Assembly: GCA_001950395.1 (NCBI GenBank)
Contig: BDLO01000001.1
Span: 62,001-126,000, forward strand
Length of the DNA stretch: 64,000 nt
Source of the DNA: Coriobacteriaceae bacterium EMTCatB1
Lineage (GTDB): Bacteria > Actinomycetota > Coriobacteriia > Anaerosomatales > Anaerosomataceae
Direction: 5' to 3'
Shown here: positions 28,356-40,651 of the stretch, one piece after another
How the letters are laid out: the number at the start of each line of letters is the position of its first letter
Numbering within the stretch: the stretch's first letter is position 1
Position numbers and translations under genes: made by a program
The notes under the pieces: generated by a model
Told to the model about the DNA's origin: nothing
The model's input: the letters and a program-made list of their open reading frames with translations, nothing else
The model's database searches: none

Positions 28356-29376
28356 CGGGCGTGCCTGCTCGGTCTCGACTGGCGCTCTTCGCTTCGTACA
28401 AGGAGACGTCGGCTGCGGCGACGAGCTCGTCGACTGACCGCGGCTCGGAACCTGCCGGGTCGAGCGCAACAGCGCCGCCGACTGTCACTCGCACGGGCAG
28501 CTCGATGCCGCCGACGAGGAGCACGGGCTGCGAGCGGACGGCCTCAAGCAGCCGGCTCGCGAGCGCCTCGTACTCCTGAGCGCTCGCCTCGGGCGCTACG
28601 ATCGCGAACTCGTCGCCGCCGTAGCGAAGCGCGAGATCAGCTGCCCGCATCGACGACTGAATACGCTCCGCGACTGCCCTGAGCGCCGCATCGCCGGCTC
28701 GATGCCCGTGCGCGTCGTTGATCGCCTTGAGCCCGTCGAGGTCGACCAACGCCATAGTGAGCGGGCGACCGTAGCGCGCCGCCCAGGCGAGCCACTGCGG
28801 AAGGTGCGTGTCGAGCGCCCGTCGGTTGCGCAGCCCCGTGAGCGGGTCCTTCGTCGCGAATCGCGTGAGCTTACGGTTGTCGGACCACGTGCGCTTCAGC
28901 ACCTTGGCGAGCATCGCGACGAGGGGCGCTTCTGCATGCCGTGCGATCGCAGCCACGAGGCGTTCGACGTGATTGCTGTACGCGTCGTGGCGGTACGACG
29001 CACGCGCCGGCTCCATGAGGTCGATGAGCTCGCCGAACACCGGATCGAGCATGAAGAACTCTACCTCTGCCGCGAGCGTCAGAGCCGTGCAGGTGTCGGC
29101 GACCTCAGGAGCCGACGCCTCTATCGACGCGACGTCGGCGCTGATCCTCTCGAGGCGCTCGATCAAGGAAGCGGGGTCGTCGAGGATGTCGGGAAGCAAC
29201 CCGCGGTTCCATGCGTCCAGGAGCTCGGTCCACCACCCGACGTGGGATCGCTCCTCGTCGGCGAGGGAGCGGAACAACGCGCGAAGCTCTTCGTTCGTCG
29301 TGCGCTCGGCGAGGACTCGGTACAGCCGCTCTGCTCGGCTGTCGAGCTCTACGCATAGCGTGAGGATCTCGCGCAT
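28336..29376 (-). CDS. Ferritin/rubrerythrin-like domain fused to GGDEF diguanylate cyclase
   Basis: N-terminal four-helix ferritin-like region with ADEERSHVGWW (ExxH); C-terminal DPLTGLRNRRALD...RAADLALRYGGDEFAIV. Confidence 0.82.
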   Translation of the reverse strand: MREILTLCVELDSRAERLYRVLAERTTNEELRALFRSLADEERSHVGWWTELLDAWNRGLLPDILDDPASLIERLERISADVASIEASAPEVADTCTALTLAAEVEFFMLDPVFGELIDLMEPARASYRHDAYSNHVERLVAAIARHAEAPLVAMLAKVLKRTWSDNRKLTRFATKDPLTGLRNRRALDTHLPQWLAWAARYGRPLTMALVDLDGLKAINDAHGHRAGDAALRAVAERIQSSMRAADLALRYGGDEFAIVAPEASAQEYEALASRLLEAVRSQPVLLVGGIELPVRVTVGGAVALDPAGSEPRSVDELVAAADVSLYEAKSASRDRAGTPVTLEPR

Positions 29377-29429
29377 CGCCGCCCCTCTCTGGACCCCTCC
29401 AGTATGACACGGTGGGGTAGGATTAGCAC

Positions 29430-33546
<4,117 letters not shown>

Positions 33547-33582
33547 CGAGGCGTCGGCGACAGATGCGGAAGGCGGTGTTCG

Positions 33583-33738
33583 ATGGCGGAGACGGCACGA
33601 CGGTGGGGCGCCGACATAGCTCGAGACGTCGAGGAGACGGCTGAAACGGCGATCTCCCTCCTCTATCGGCGAAGCGCTGACGCCTACGCCGCGAGCGCGT
33701 CTGCGGCGGTGGGAGTCGCGAGCTCCCTCGTTGCGTGA
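33583..33738 (+). CDS. Possible small ORF, 51 aa, unknown
   Basis: MAETARRWGADIARDVEETAETAISLLYRRSADAYAASASAAVGVASSLVA; GGAAGG upstream; absent from the supplied ORF track. Confidence 0.3.
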   Translation: MAETARRWGADIARDVEETAETAISLLYRRSADAYAASASAAVGVASSLVA

Positions 33739-33792
33739 GGCGCGGTCGCGTAGAATACGCGCGTACGCCCGTTCCCGGAAAGGTCAGCGAAT

Positions 33793-34095
33793 ATGGCCAT
33801 CTCAGAAAGCGACGTCCGGCACGTAGCATTGCTTGCGCGCCTGGCGCTGACAGACGAGCAGGTTCGACACCTCACCGTGGAGCTCAGCTCGATTCTCGAT
33901 CACGTGAGCGAGATCCAGTCGCTCGACCTGGCGGGCGTCGAGCCGACCGCGCACCCGTTTCCGATGCGAAACGTGACACGGCCTGACGTGGTGCGGCCGG
34001 GCCTCTCGCGCGAGCGCGCGCTGCTCAACGCGCCCGAGGCCGAGGACGGCGCATTCGTCATCCCGCGCATCGTGGGGGCGGAGGAGGAGGCGTAA
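33793..34095 (+). CDS. gatC: Asp/Glu-tRNA amidotransferase subunit C
   Basis: MAISESDVRHVALLARLALTDEQVRHLTVELSSILDHV...; followed by gatA/gatB. Confidence 0.95.
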   Translation: MAISESDVRHVALLARLALTDEQVRHLTVELSSILDHVSEIQSLDLAGVEPTAHPFPMRNVTRPDVVRPGLSRERALLNAPEAEDGAFVIPRIVGAEEEA

Positions 34096-35588
34096 TGGCA
34101 GAGCCGCGCCGCATCGTCGACATGACGGGTGCCCAGATCGCAGACGCCATCGCGCGCAAGGAGCTCTCCGCGCGGGAAGCGGCGGAGGCGGCCCTGGCCG
34201 AGATCGAGGCGCTGGAGCCGCGCGTCCACGCGTTCAACCAAGTCACGCCGGAGCTCGCGCTTCAGGCGGCCGAGCGCATCGATGCGATGGTGGCGTCAGG
34301 AGAGTCGCTTCCCCCGCTCGCGGGCGTCCCTGTCGCCATCAAGGACAACATGAACCTTATCGGGACGCGCACGACGTGCAGCTCTCGCATCCTCGAGAAC
34401 TACGAGTCCGTCTACACGTGCACCGCGGTGGAGAGGCTGCTCGCTGCCGGAGCAGTCCCCGTCGGCAAGTGCAACATGGACGAGTTCGCGTTCGGCTCTT
34501 CGACTGAGAACTCGGCGTTCGGCCCGACCCGCAACCCATGGGACCTCGAGCGGGTCCCTGGCGGGAGCAGCGGTGGAAGCGCCGCAGCGGTGGCAGCGCG
34601 CATGGCGGCCGTCTCGCTCGGCAGCGACACCGGCGGGAGCATACGGCAACCGGGAGCGCTGACCGGGACAGTTGCCGTGAAGCCGACGTACGGTCGAGTG
34701 AGCCGCTACGGGCTCGTCGCGTTCGCATCCTCGCTTGACCAGATCGGACCCTTCGCTCGGACGGTCGAGGACGCCGCGGCCGTCTTGCAGGCGATCGCAG
34801 GAAAAGACCCGATGGATGCGACGAGCGTCGATGAACCGGTGCCGGACTACCGAGCCGGTCTGGAGGCGGGCGTCGAGGGGCTGCGTGTCGGGCTCGTGAC
34901 AGACATGTTGGAGATGGAGGGGTGCGCTGGCGAGGTGCGCGCAGCGGTCGAGAACGCGGCGCGCGTGCTTGCCGACCTCGGCGCCGAGGTCGGCGAGGTG
35001 GAGCTGCCGATGAGCCGGCACGGCCTGAGCGCGTACTACGTCATCGGGCCAGCGGAGGCATCCTCGAACCTCGCTCGATTCGATGGCATCCGCTACGGCC
35101 ATCGCGTCAAGGACGCAGAAGACGTCCTCGACCTCTACATGCGCTCGCGGGCCGAGGGCTTCGGCCCCGAGACGATCCGGCGCGTCATGCTCGGGACGTA
35201 CGCCCTGTCGGCGGGCTACTACGAGGCGTACTACGGCCAGGCGCAGAAGACGCGCACGCTCATCATCCGGGAGTTCGCCGATGCGTTCGAGCGGTTCGAC
35301 GTGCTGCTCACGCCCACCTCTCCGACGGTCGCGTTCGGCATCGGCGAGAAGGCGTCCGACCCGCTCGCGATGTACCTCTCGGACGTGTACACGATCCCGC
35401 TCAACCTCGCCGGGCTGCCCGGGATCAGCGTCCCCGTGGCGCTCTGCTCGGAAAGCGGGCTTCCGATCGGAGCACAGATCGCGGCGCGCCACTTCGACGA
35501 AGCGACGATGTTCCGGGCGGCAGCCGCGCTCGAGCGAGCGCTCGGGCTGGACATGACGCCGCCGTTGGTGGCTGAGCGGCAGCGGTAG
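34095..35588 (+). CDS. gatA: Asp/Glu-tRNA amidotransferase subunit A
   Basis: Amidase signature VPGGSSGGSAAAVAARMAAVSLGSDTGGSIRQPG. Confidence 0.97.
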   Translation: MAEPRRIVDMTGAQIADAIARKELSAREAAEAALAEIEALEPRVHAFNQVTPELALQAAERIDAMVASGESLPPLAGVPVAIKDNMNLIGTRTTCSSRILENYESVYTCTAVERLLAAGAVPVGKCNMDEFAFGSSTENSAFGPTRNPWDLERVPGGSSGGSAAAVAARMAAVSLGSDTGGSIRQPGALTGTVAVKPTYGRVSRYGLVAFASSLDQIGPFARTVEDAAAVLQAIAGKDPMDATSVDEPVPDYRAGLEAGVEGLRVGLVTDMLEMEGCAGEVRAAVENAARVLADLGAEVGEVELPMSRHGLSAYYVIGPAEASSNLARFDGIRYGHRVKDAEDVLDLYMRSRAEGFGPETIRRVMLGTYALSAGYYEAYYGQAQKTRTLIIREFADAFERFDVLLTPTSPTVAFGIGEKASDPLAMYLSDVYTIPLNLAGLPGISVPVALCSESGLPIGAQIAARHFDEATMFRAAAALERALGLDMTPPLVAERQR

Positions 35589-35623
35589 AGGGTCTGCGCG
35601 ACAAGACGAAGGAGCTTGCCAAG

Positions 35624-37126
35624 GTGGCGAAGGACCGTTTGAACGAGGTGCTCGAGCGCTACGAGGCCGTCATCGGCCTCGAGATACACACCGAGCTCAC
35701 GAGCCTGAACTCGAAGATGTTCTGCGGGTGCCCTGTGGAGTTCGGCGGCGAGCCGAACACGCGTGTGTGCCCCGTGTGCCTCGGCATGCCTGGGGCGTTG
35801 CCGGTGCCGAACCAGGCGGCGGTCGAGGCGACGGTGCTTGCGGGGCTGGCACTCGAGTGCGAGATCGCTCGCTTCAGCCAGTTCCACCGCAAGAACTACT
35901 TCTATCCCGACATGCCGAAGAACTACCAGATCTCCCAGTATGACCTGCCGTTCTGCGCTCACGGCCACCTCGACGTCGAGGTCGGGGAGGGGGACGCTGC
36001 GTACGTGACCCGCATCGGCATCACGCGGATCCACCTCGAGGAAGACACCGGCAAGATGATCCACGTCGGCGGCTCAGAAGGGCGGATCGCCGGGGCGGAC
36101 CACTCGCTCGTCGATTTCAACCGCGCAGGAACGCCGCTGATCGAGCTGGTGACCGAACCGGACATCCGGACGCCTGAAGAGGCCCGCCGCTTCGCTCAGA
36201 CGCTCAGGACGATCTTCCTCGCGCTCGGCATCTCGGACTGCAGCATGGAGGAGGGCTCCATGCGCGTCGACGCCAACGTGAGCATCCGGCCTCGCGGCGC
36301 TGTGGAGCTCGGCACAAAAGCCGAGGTGAAGAACATGAACTCGTTCAAAGCGCTCCACGACGCGCTCGCCTACGAGATCGTCCGGCAAGCGGACCTCGTG
36401 GACGCTGGTGGACGAGTCGTCCAGGAGACCCGGCACTGGGACGCAGCGGCGAAGCGCACGAGCGCGCTCCGTTCCAAGGAGGAAGCGCACGATTACCGGT
36501 ACTTCCCAGAGCCGGACATGGTGCCGTTCGAGTTCACCGAGGAGTGGATCGCCGCGATACGCGAGCGATTGCCAGAGCTCCCGGCGGCACGGCGGGACAG
36601 GTACGTGCAGACGTTCGGCCTGCCGAAGCACGACGCGCGCCTGATCGCCGAGGATGTGCCGCTCGCGCAGTTCTTCGAGCAAGCCGTTGACGCCGCTGGT
36701 GCGAAGCTCGCGAAGCCGGTGGCGAACTGGGTGCTCGGCGAGCTCTCGGCGCACCTCAACGCAACGGGCGCGGCTGTGGGGAGCTGCGGCATCACGCCGG
36801 AGATGCTGGCAGAGCTGGTGGTGCTGGTCGACGAAGGGACGATCTCAGGCAAGCAGGCGAAAGAGGTCTTCGCGGAGATGGCTGAGTCGGGCGACATGCC
36901 GGCCGCCATCGTCGAGCGCAGGGGGATGCGGCAGGTCTCCGACACCGGCGCGATCGAAGCCGTGGTGGTCAAGGTCCTCGCTGAGCATCCCGCCGAAGTC
37001 GAGAGCTACCGCTCGGGCAAGTCCGGTCTCATCGGGTGGTTCGTGGGCCAGGTGATGCGCGAGATGCGCGGACAAGCGAATCCCGCGGTCGTCAACGAGG
37101 TCCTCAAGCAGCACTTGGACCAGTAG
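35624..37126 (+). CDS. gatB: Asp/Glu-tRNA amidotransferase subunit B
   Basis: YEAVIGLEIHTELTSLNSKMFCGCP...VCPVCLGMPGALPVPN; C-terminal GatB/Yqey domain. Confidence 0.97.
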   Translation: MAKDRLNEVLERYEAVIGLEIHTELTSLNSKMFCGCPVEFGGEPNTRVCPVCLGMPGALPVPNQAAVEATVLAGLALECEIARFSQFHRKNYFYPDMPKNYQISQYDLPFCAHGHLDVEVGEGDAAYVTRIGITRIHLEEDTGKMIHVGGSEGRIAGADHSLVDFNRAGTPLIELVTEPDIRTPEEARRFAQTLRTIFLALGISDCSMEEGSMRVDANVSIRPRGAVELGTKAEVKNMNSFKALHDALAYEIVRQADLVDAGGRVVQETRHWDAAAKRTSALRSKEEAHDYRYFPEPDMVPFEFTEEWIAAIRERLPELPAARRDRYVQTFGLPKHDARLIAEDVPLAQFFEQAVDAAGAKLAKPVANWVLGELSAHLNATGAAVGSCGITPEMLAELVVLVDEGTISGKQAKEVFAEMAESGDMPAAIVERRGMRQVSDTGAIEAVVVKVLAEHPAEVESYRSGKSGLIGWFVGQVMREMRGQANPAVVNEVLKQHLDQ

Positions 37127-37208
37127 AGCCGTTCGGAAGCAATTTGATTCCTTTCGGCGGCCAAGAGCGACCGCGCGTCAGGAAATCAAAGAATCTAGCG
37201 AAAACCGC

Positions 37209-37237
37209 TTGCACGGTCGCACAGAGCTGGGTATAGT
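37209..37237 (+). promoter_or_regulatory. Near-consensus sigma70-type promoter
   Basis: TTGCAC (37209-37214), 17-bp spacer, TATAGT (37232-37237). Confidence 0.75.
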
Positions 37238-37243
37238 CCGTGT

Positions 37244-37428
37244 TGTCCCGAGAGGTCGATCCGGGCGAACCGCGAAAGGCAGCGTACCAGCAGCTGCCGG
37301 CGGGGCAGGAGTCGAAGGGTCAGCGAAAGCAGGCCGGACGCTCAGGTCCCAAAGGTAAGAAACGGGAAGCCGCCGAGTACCGGAGCCGCCGGAGAGGTTT
37401 CTCGGGACACCTCTTTTCTCCGGCTTTT
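37244..37428 (+). ncRNA. Candidate orphan structured RNA (about 185 nt), class unknown
   Basis: Promoter just upstream; 10-bp closing stem TGTCCCGAGA (37244-53)/TCTCGGGACA (37400-09); internal hairpins GGCAGC...GCTGCC and GGTCAGCGAAAGCAGGCC (GAAA loop); terminator at the 3' end; no convincing ORF. Confidence 0.62.
37388..37428 (+). terminator. Intrinsic terminator ending the orphan RNA
   Basis: GCCGGAGAGGT...ACCTCTTTTCTCCGGC followed by TTTT. Confidence 0.75.
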
Positions 37429-37955
37429 CACGCGCCCTGCTCTCGTCGAAGCAATGCGTCGGCCGCCGATCGCACCACCGGGTCAGGATGGTGATCGCGG
37501 ACGCCGCGAAGGGCGCGAAGGGGTGCGTCGGCGAGCCGGCGCAGCGCAGCGCACGCCGCCAACGCGTGTTCACGGTCGCCCCATTCGGCGGTCCGAGCGA
37601 GCTCGGACACGGCGCGCTCCACTGTCTCGGCCGCGCTCGACTGCGCATGGTTCCGTCGATCGTCTGCCGTCGATGGTCTGGTGGTCCTCACCAGCAGCAC
37701 CGCCGCCCAGGACGCGGTCTCGACGCCGTATCGGGCGCACATCCGCTCGGCGAGCGCCTCTCCCACGAGCTCCTGGGGCGGGAGCCCGAAGTGATCGGCA
37801 AGCGCGAGGATGGCAGAAGGAGATGCGGTGCGCTCGCCCCGCTCGATGCGGGAGAGCATCGCCACGCTCAGGCCTGTTGCACGGGACACGTCGTGCAGCG
37901 TCTCGTTCCTCGAGACGCGGAGCGCGCGGAGGGTCTGTCCGATGCCAGTGGCCAC
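37428..37955 (-). CDS. XRE-family HTH regulator with HEAT-like C-terminus
   Basis: LRALRVSRNETLHDVSRATGLSVAMLSRIERGERTASPSAILALADHFGL; Ala/Arg-rich helical tail. Confidence 0.85.
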   Translation of the reverse strand: MATGIGQTLRALRVSRNETLHDVSRATGLSVAMLSRIERGERTASPSAILALADHFGLPPQELVGEALAERMCARYGVETASWAAVLLVRTTRPSTADDRRNHAQSSAAETVERAVSELARTAEWGDREHALAACAALRRLADAPLRALRGVRDHHPDPVVRSAADALLRREQGA

Positions 37956-37967
37956 AAACGCATTCTA

Positions 37968-37990
37968 CATTGCTGGCAATGGATTTGACA
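37968..37990. promoter_or_regulatory. Candidate operator/promoter between divergent XRE and small gene
   Basis: Perfect palindrome CATTGC-TG-GCAATG (37968-37981) next to a consensus -35 TTGACA (37985-37990). Confidence 0.5.
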
Positions 37991-38038
37991 ACTATGGCAA
38001 ATCTGCTGTACGTTTGGGAGGCGAAGAAGGGACGGAAG

Positions 38039-38284
38039 ATGGCATTCGGTCACGAGAATGCATCGCACGAGTTCGGCAAGCGGGCGCTCGCCATACGCCA
38101 CTCGTGTGGTCACGAGCACGTGCACGCTGTGCCGCAAGCGTTCGTTCAGGAGGGTGTGCCGGCTCTCGCGCTTGCGGACACGCTTGCCGCCCACGACTGC
38201 CCAGCGTGTGCTGCTGGCCTTCCGCGGTGGATGGCCGATCCCTCTGGAGCACGCGCGACGGACGCCCAGGCGCCCGGGTGCTGA
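38039..38284 (+). CDS. Small Cys/His-rich protein (about 81 aa), unknown
   Basis: MAFGHENASHEFGKRALAIRHSCGHEHVHAVPQAF...HDCPACAAG; divergent from XRE gene. Confidence 0.5.
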   Translation: MAFGHENASHEFGKRALAIRHSCGHEHVHAVPQAFVQEGVPALALADTLAAHDCPACAAGLPRWMADPSGARATDAQAPGC

Positions 38285-38469
38285 AGCCTCCTGCGCCAGT
38301 ATGCATAATGGACGTTCATTGTTGCTCATACTATGCAGCAAGTGACTGAATTCACACAGAGAGTGGTACACTGTTCATGACATCGTGAACTGCTCACGAC
38401 CGATCCCTTGAAGTCGATGTCGCCAGGGGTGGCGCCCCTGTGCCCTGACAGCGTGGTCTGGGGGTCTCC

Positions 38470-39315
38470 ATGCTGGGCTCGGACGAAGGCGGGCAAGTAC
38501 GTAGCCGACGGTGGCGGCTTGGTCCGTTGATCTCGGTTGCGGCGACGTGGGTGTTCGTGGCCGTTCTGCTGTCGTTCCCGGGCTCGAGCACGAACTCGTT
38601 GTGGCCGCTGTTCGTCATCCCAACGGCTCTCGCTGGGGCGTTCTTCGGACTACCTGGAGGAGTCGTGTGTGGCGCGGTGAGCGCCCTCGCGGTTTTCCTG
38701 CTGATATCGGAGCCGCCGTCATCGGTGTGGGTCGGGCTCGGGACTTTCACGGTGGCAGCAGTCTTGGTAGGGGTGAAGACCACGCGTGATGAGCAGCGCG
38801 TGTCGGAGCTGCGCAAGTCCAGCGCGTTCGACCCGGACATCCCCGTGTTCGCGCAGGACCATTTCAGGCTCCGCCTGCACGAGGAAGCGCGTCGTTCTGT
38901 ACGGTACAGGCAACCCTTCGGAGTCCTGTCCGTGTCCATCGCGGGATACGGCGAATTCGTGCGCAAGTTCGGCACGCACAAAGGCAAAGCCATGATGGCC
39001 CGCCTCGCAGAAGCCGTTCGCGTCGCGGTCCGTGACAGCGACCTCATAGGCTGTCTCGGAGACGAAGAGCTGGGTGTCTTGCTTCCGCAGGCCGCGCCGC
39101 CAGAGTGCGAGGCTGTGGCGTCTCGGCTTGCAGACGTCGTGGCGCGGACACGCTTCGAGGGGGACGCGGTCGAGCCATACGTCAGCGCTGAGGCGCTGAT
39201 AGCGTGGGCGGTCTTCCCAGAGGACGCCGACAGCGTGGAGGCTCTTCTCCGCGTGCTGCGCGAACGTTCGGCGATGAGCACGTCTGGCTCTCGTGAGGTA
39301 GGTGCGACGAGATGA
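38470..39315 (+). CDS. Membrane protein with degenerate GGDEF-like domain
   Basis: TM region (DUF4118-like spacing) followed by GGDEF-like fold whose signature reads CLGDEELGVLLPQ. Confidence 0.7.
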   Translation: MLGSDEGGQVRSRRWRLGPLISVAATWVFVAVLLSFPGSSTNSLWPLFVIPTALAGAFFGLPGGVVCGAVSALAVFLLISEPPSSVWVGLGTFTVAAVLVGVKTTRDEQRVSELRKSSAFDPDIPVFAQDHFRLRLHEEARRSVRYRQPFGVLSVSIAGYGEFVRKFGTHKGKAMMARLAEAVRVAVRDSDLIGCLGDEELGVLLPQAAPPECEAVASRLADVVARTRFEGDAVEPYVSAEALIAWAVFPEDADSVEALLRVLRERSAMSTSGSREVGATR

Positions 39316-39791
39316 AGGCGGGCCAGTGCGCAGCGCTTCTCGCACTGTTCTGGTTGGTCCTGACCGGCCGGCTCGACCTTCTGCCGCTCGTGGCGGGAGT
39401 CCTGGCGGCGGTTCTCATCGCAGTGTGGGCCACTTCGAGTCTTTGGCAGAGGGACGATCCTCCGGTGCTCAGCCCGGCGCAGTGGCTCCGCTTCATCGGC
39501 TACACCGTCCGTCTCGTGCGCGACATCGTTGCCGCGGCGATCGTGGTGGCCGAGAAGGTGCTCGATCCGCGCATGCCGATCAGCCCTGTGCTCATAGTCC
39601 ATCGGGCGAAGTTCGACCGGGAAGTCAGCAGGATCGCCCTTGCGAACTCCATCACACTGACGCCGGGCACGCTGACGGTGGATATCGAGGGCGACGAATT
39701 CTTGGTGCACTGCCTGAACGAGGACTTCGCGGCCGACATCGTCGACGGGACGTTCGACCGTCGTATCCGCCGCGTCTTCGAGGAGCCCTGA
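39312..39791 (+). CDS. mnhE: Mrp-type Na+/H+ antiporter subunit E
   Basis: RLVRDIVAAAIVVAEKVLDPRMPISPV...LANSITLTPGTLTVDIEGDEFLVHCL. Confidence 0.9.
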   Translation: MKAGQCAALLALFWLVLTGRLDLLPLVAGVLAAVLIAVWATSSLWQRDDPPVLSPAQWLRFIGYTVRLVRDIVAAAIVVAEKVLDPRMPISPVLIVHRAKFDREVSRIALANSITLTPGTLTVDIEGDEFLVHCLNEDFAADIVDGTFDRRIRRVFEEP

Positions 39792-39792
39792 G

Positions 39793-40068
39793 ATGGTCGT
39801 GTTCTTGTGGGGGGTCGCGGTGTTTCTGTTGGCCGTCGCCTCGATCTGCCTGTACCGGGCGTATATGGGCCCCACGGCGCTTGACCGAGTGCTGGCCGTC
39901 AACGTCATCGGAACCAAGACGATGGTGCTCCTCGTGATGCTCGCCTTCGTGTTCGGCAGGCCGCTGTACATCGACGTCGCGCTCGTGTACGCGCTGCTGA
40001 ACTTCGTCACGACGGTGGTGGCGACCCGTTGCTTTGAGACGGGAGTCCTGGAGGGCGACTGGCAGTGA
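39793..40068 (+). CDS. mnhF: Mrp-type antiporter subunit F
   Basis: Three TM, RAYMGPTALDRVLAVNVIGTK...YIDVALVYALLNFV. Confidence 0.9.
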   Translation: MVVFLWGVAVFLLAVASICLYRAYMGPTALDRVLAVNVIGTKTMVLLVMLAFVFGRPLYIDVALVYALLNFVTTVVATRCFETGVLEGDWQ

Positions 40069-40400
40069 GCGTCTGGGACAGCATTCGATATGCCGTAGCG
40101 GCGGTGCTCATGTCCATCGGGGCGTTCTTCTTCCTGGTCGGGACGCTGGGGCTGCTTCGCTTCCCCGACTTCTACTCGCGGACGCACGGCGCGACGAAGT
40201 GCGACACGGTCGGCGCCGGTTCGATCCTCGGCGGCCTCGCTCTCTTGCGCGGCTTTGAGCCGGACGTGTTGAAGATCGTGGCGATTGCAAGTCTGGTGCT
40301 TCTCACCAGCCCGACGGCAGGGCACGCGCTTGCTCGAGCGGCATACCGGACAGGACTCAGGCCGTGGACCAGGCGCATCGAAGGAGGCGGGCAGACGTGA
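40065..40400 (+). CDS. mnhG: Mrp-type antiporter subunit G
   Basis: GAFFFLVGTLGLLRFPDFYSRTHGATKCDTVGAGSILGGLAL...LTSPTAGHALARAAY. Confidence 0.93.
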   Translation: MSVWDSIRYAVAAVLMSIGAFFFLVGTLGLLRFPDFYSRTHGATKCDTVGAGSILGGLALLRGFEPDVLKIVAIASLVLLTSPTAGHALARAAYRTGLRPWTRRIEGGGQT

Positions 40401-40651
40401 CGATCGAGGCGAGCCGGCTCTTCGACGTCGGGCTGATGACGCTGCTCGTGTTGTGCGCGCTGGCCGTCGTCCGGACCAAAGACCTGCTTGCGGCAGCAAT
40501 CATCTTCTCCGCATACAGCCTCGTGATGTGCCTCGTCTGGGACCACCGCGGTGCGCCCGATGTGGCGATGACCGAAGCCGCCGTGGGGGCCGGTGTCACC
40601 ACCGTCTTGTTCCTCTTGGCGATCGGCAAGACCGTGCGGAGAGAGAAGTGA
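40397..40651 (+). CDS. DUF4040/MbhD-like subunit (MrpB N-terminal domain equivalent)
   Basis: AVVRTKDLLAAAIIFSAYSLVMCLVWDHRGAPDVAMTEAAVGAGVTTVLFLLAI; GTG overlaps mnhG stop. Confidence 0.85.
   Translation: MTIEASRLFDVGLMTLLVLCALAVVRTKDLLAAAIIFSAYSLVMCLVWDHRGAPDVAMTEAAVGAGVTTVLFLLAIGKTVRREK

Noticed and set aside
37244-37428. Assignment of the orphan RNA to 6S, SRP (ffs), tmRNA, RNase P, glycine, c-di-GMP or c-di-AMP classes
   Set aside because: Each was considered, but the conserved core sequences of these classes as I know them were not found; left as class unknown pending an Infernal scan
37240-37494. 84-aa plus-strand ORF over the structured RNA
   Set aside because: No RBS, basic low-complexity sequence, interrupted by the intrinsic terminator; the region is better explained as RNA
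38394-40499. 701-aa minus-strand ORF
   Set aside because: Antisense to the GGDEF-like and mnhE/F/G genes; composition typical of a shadow frame
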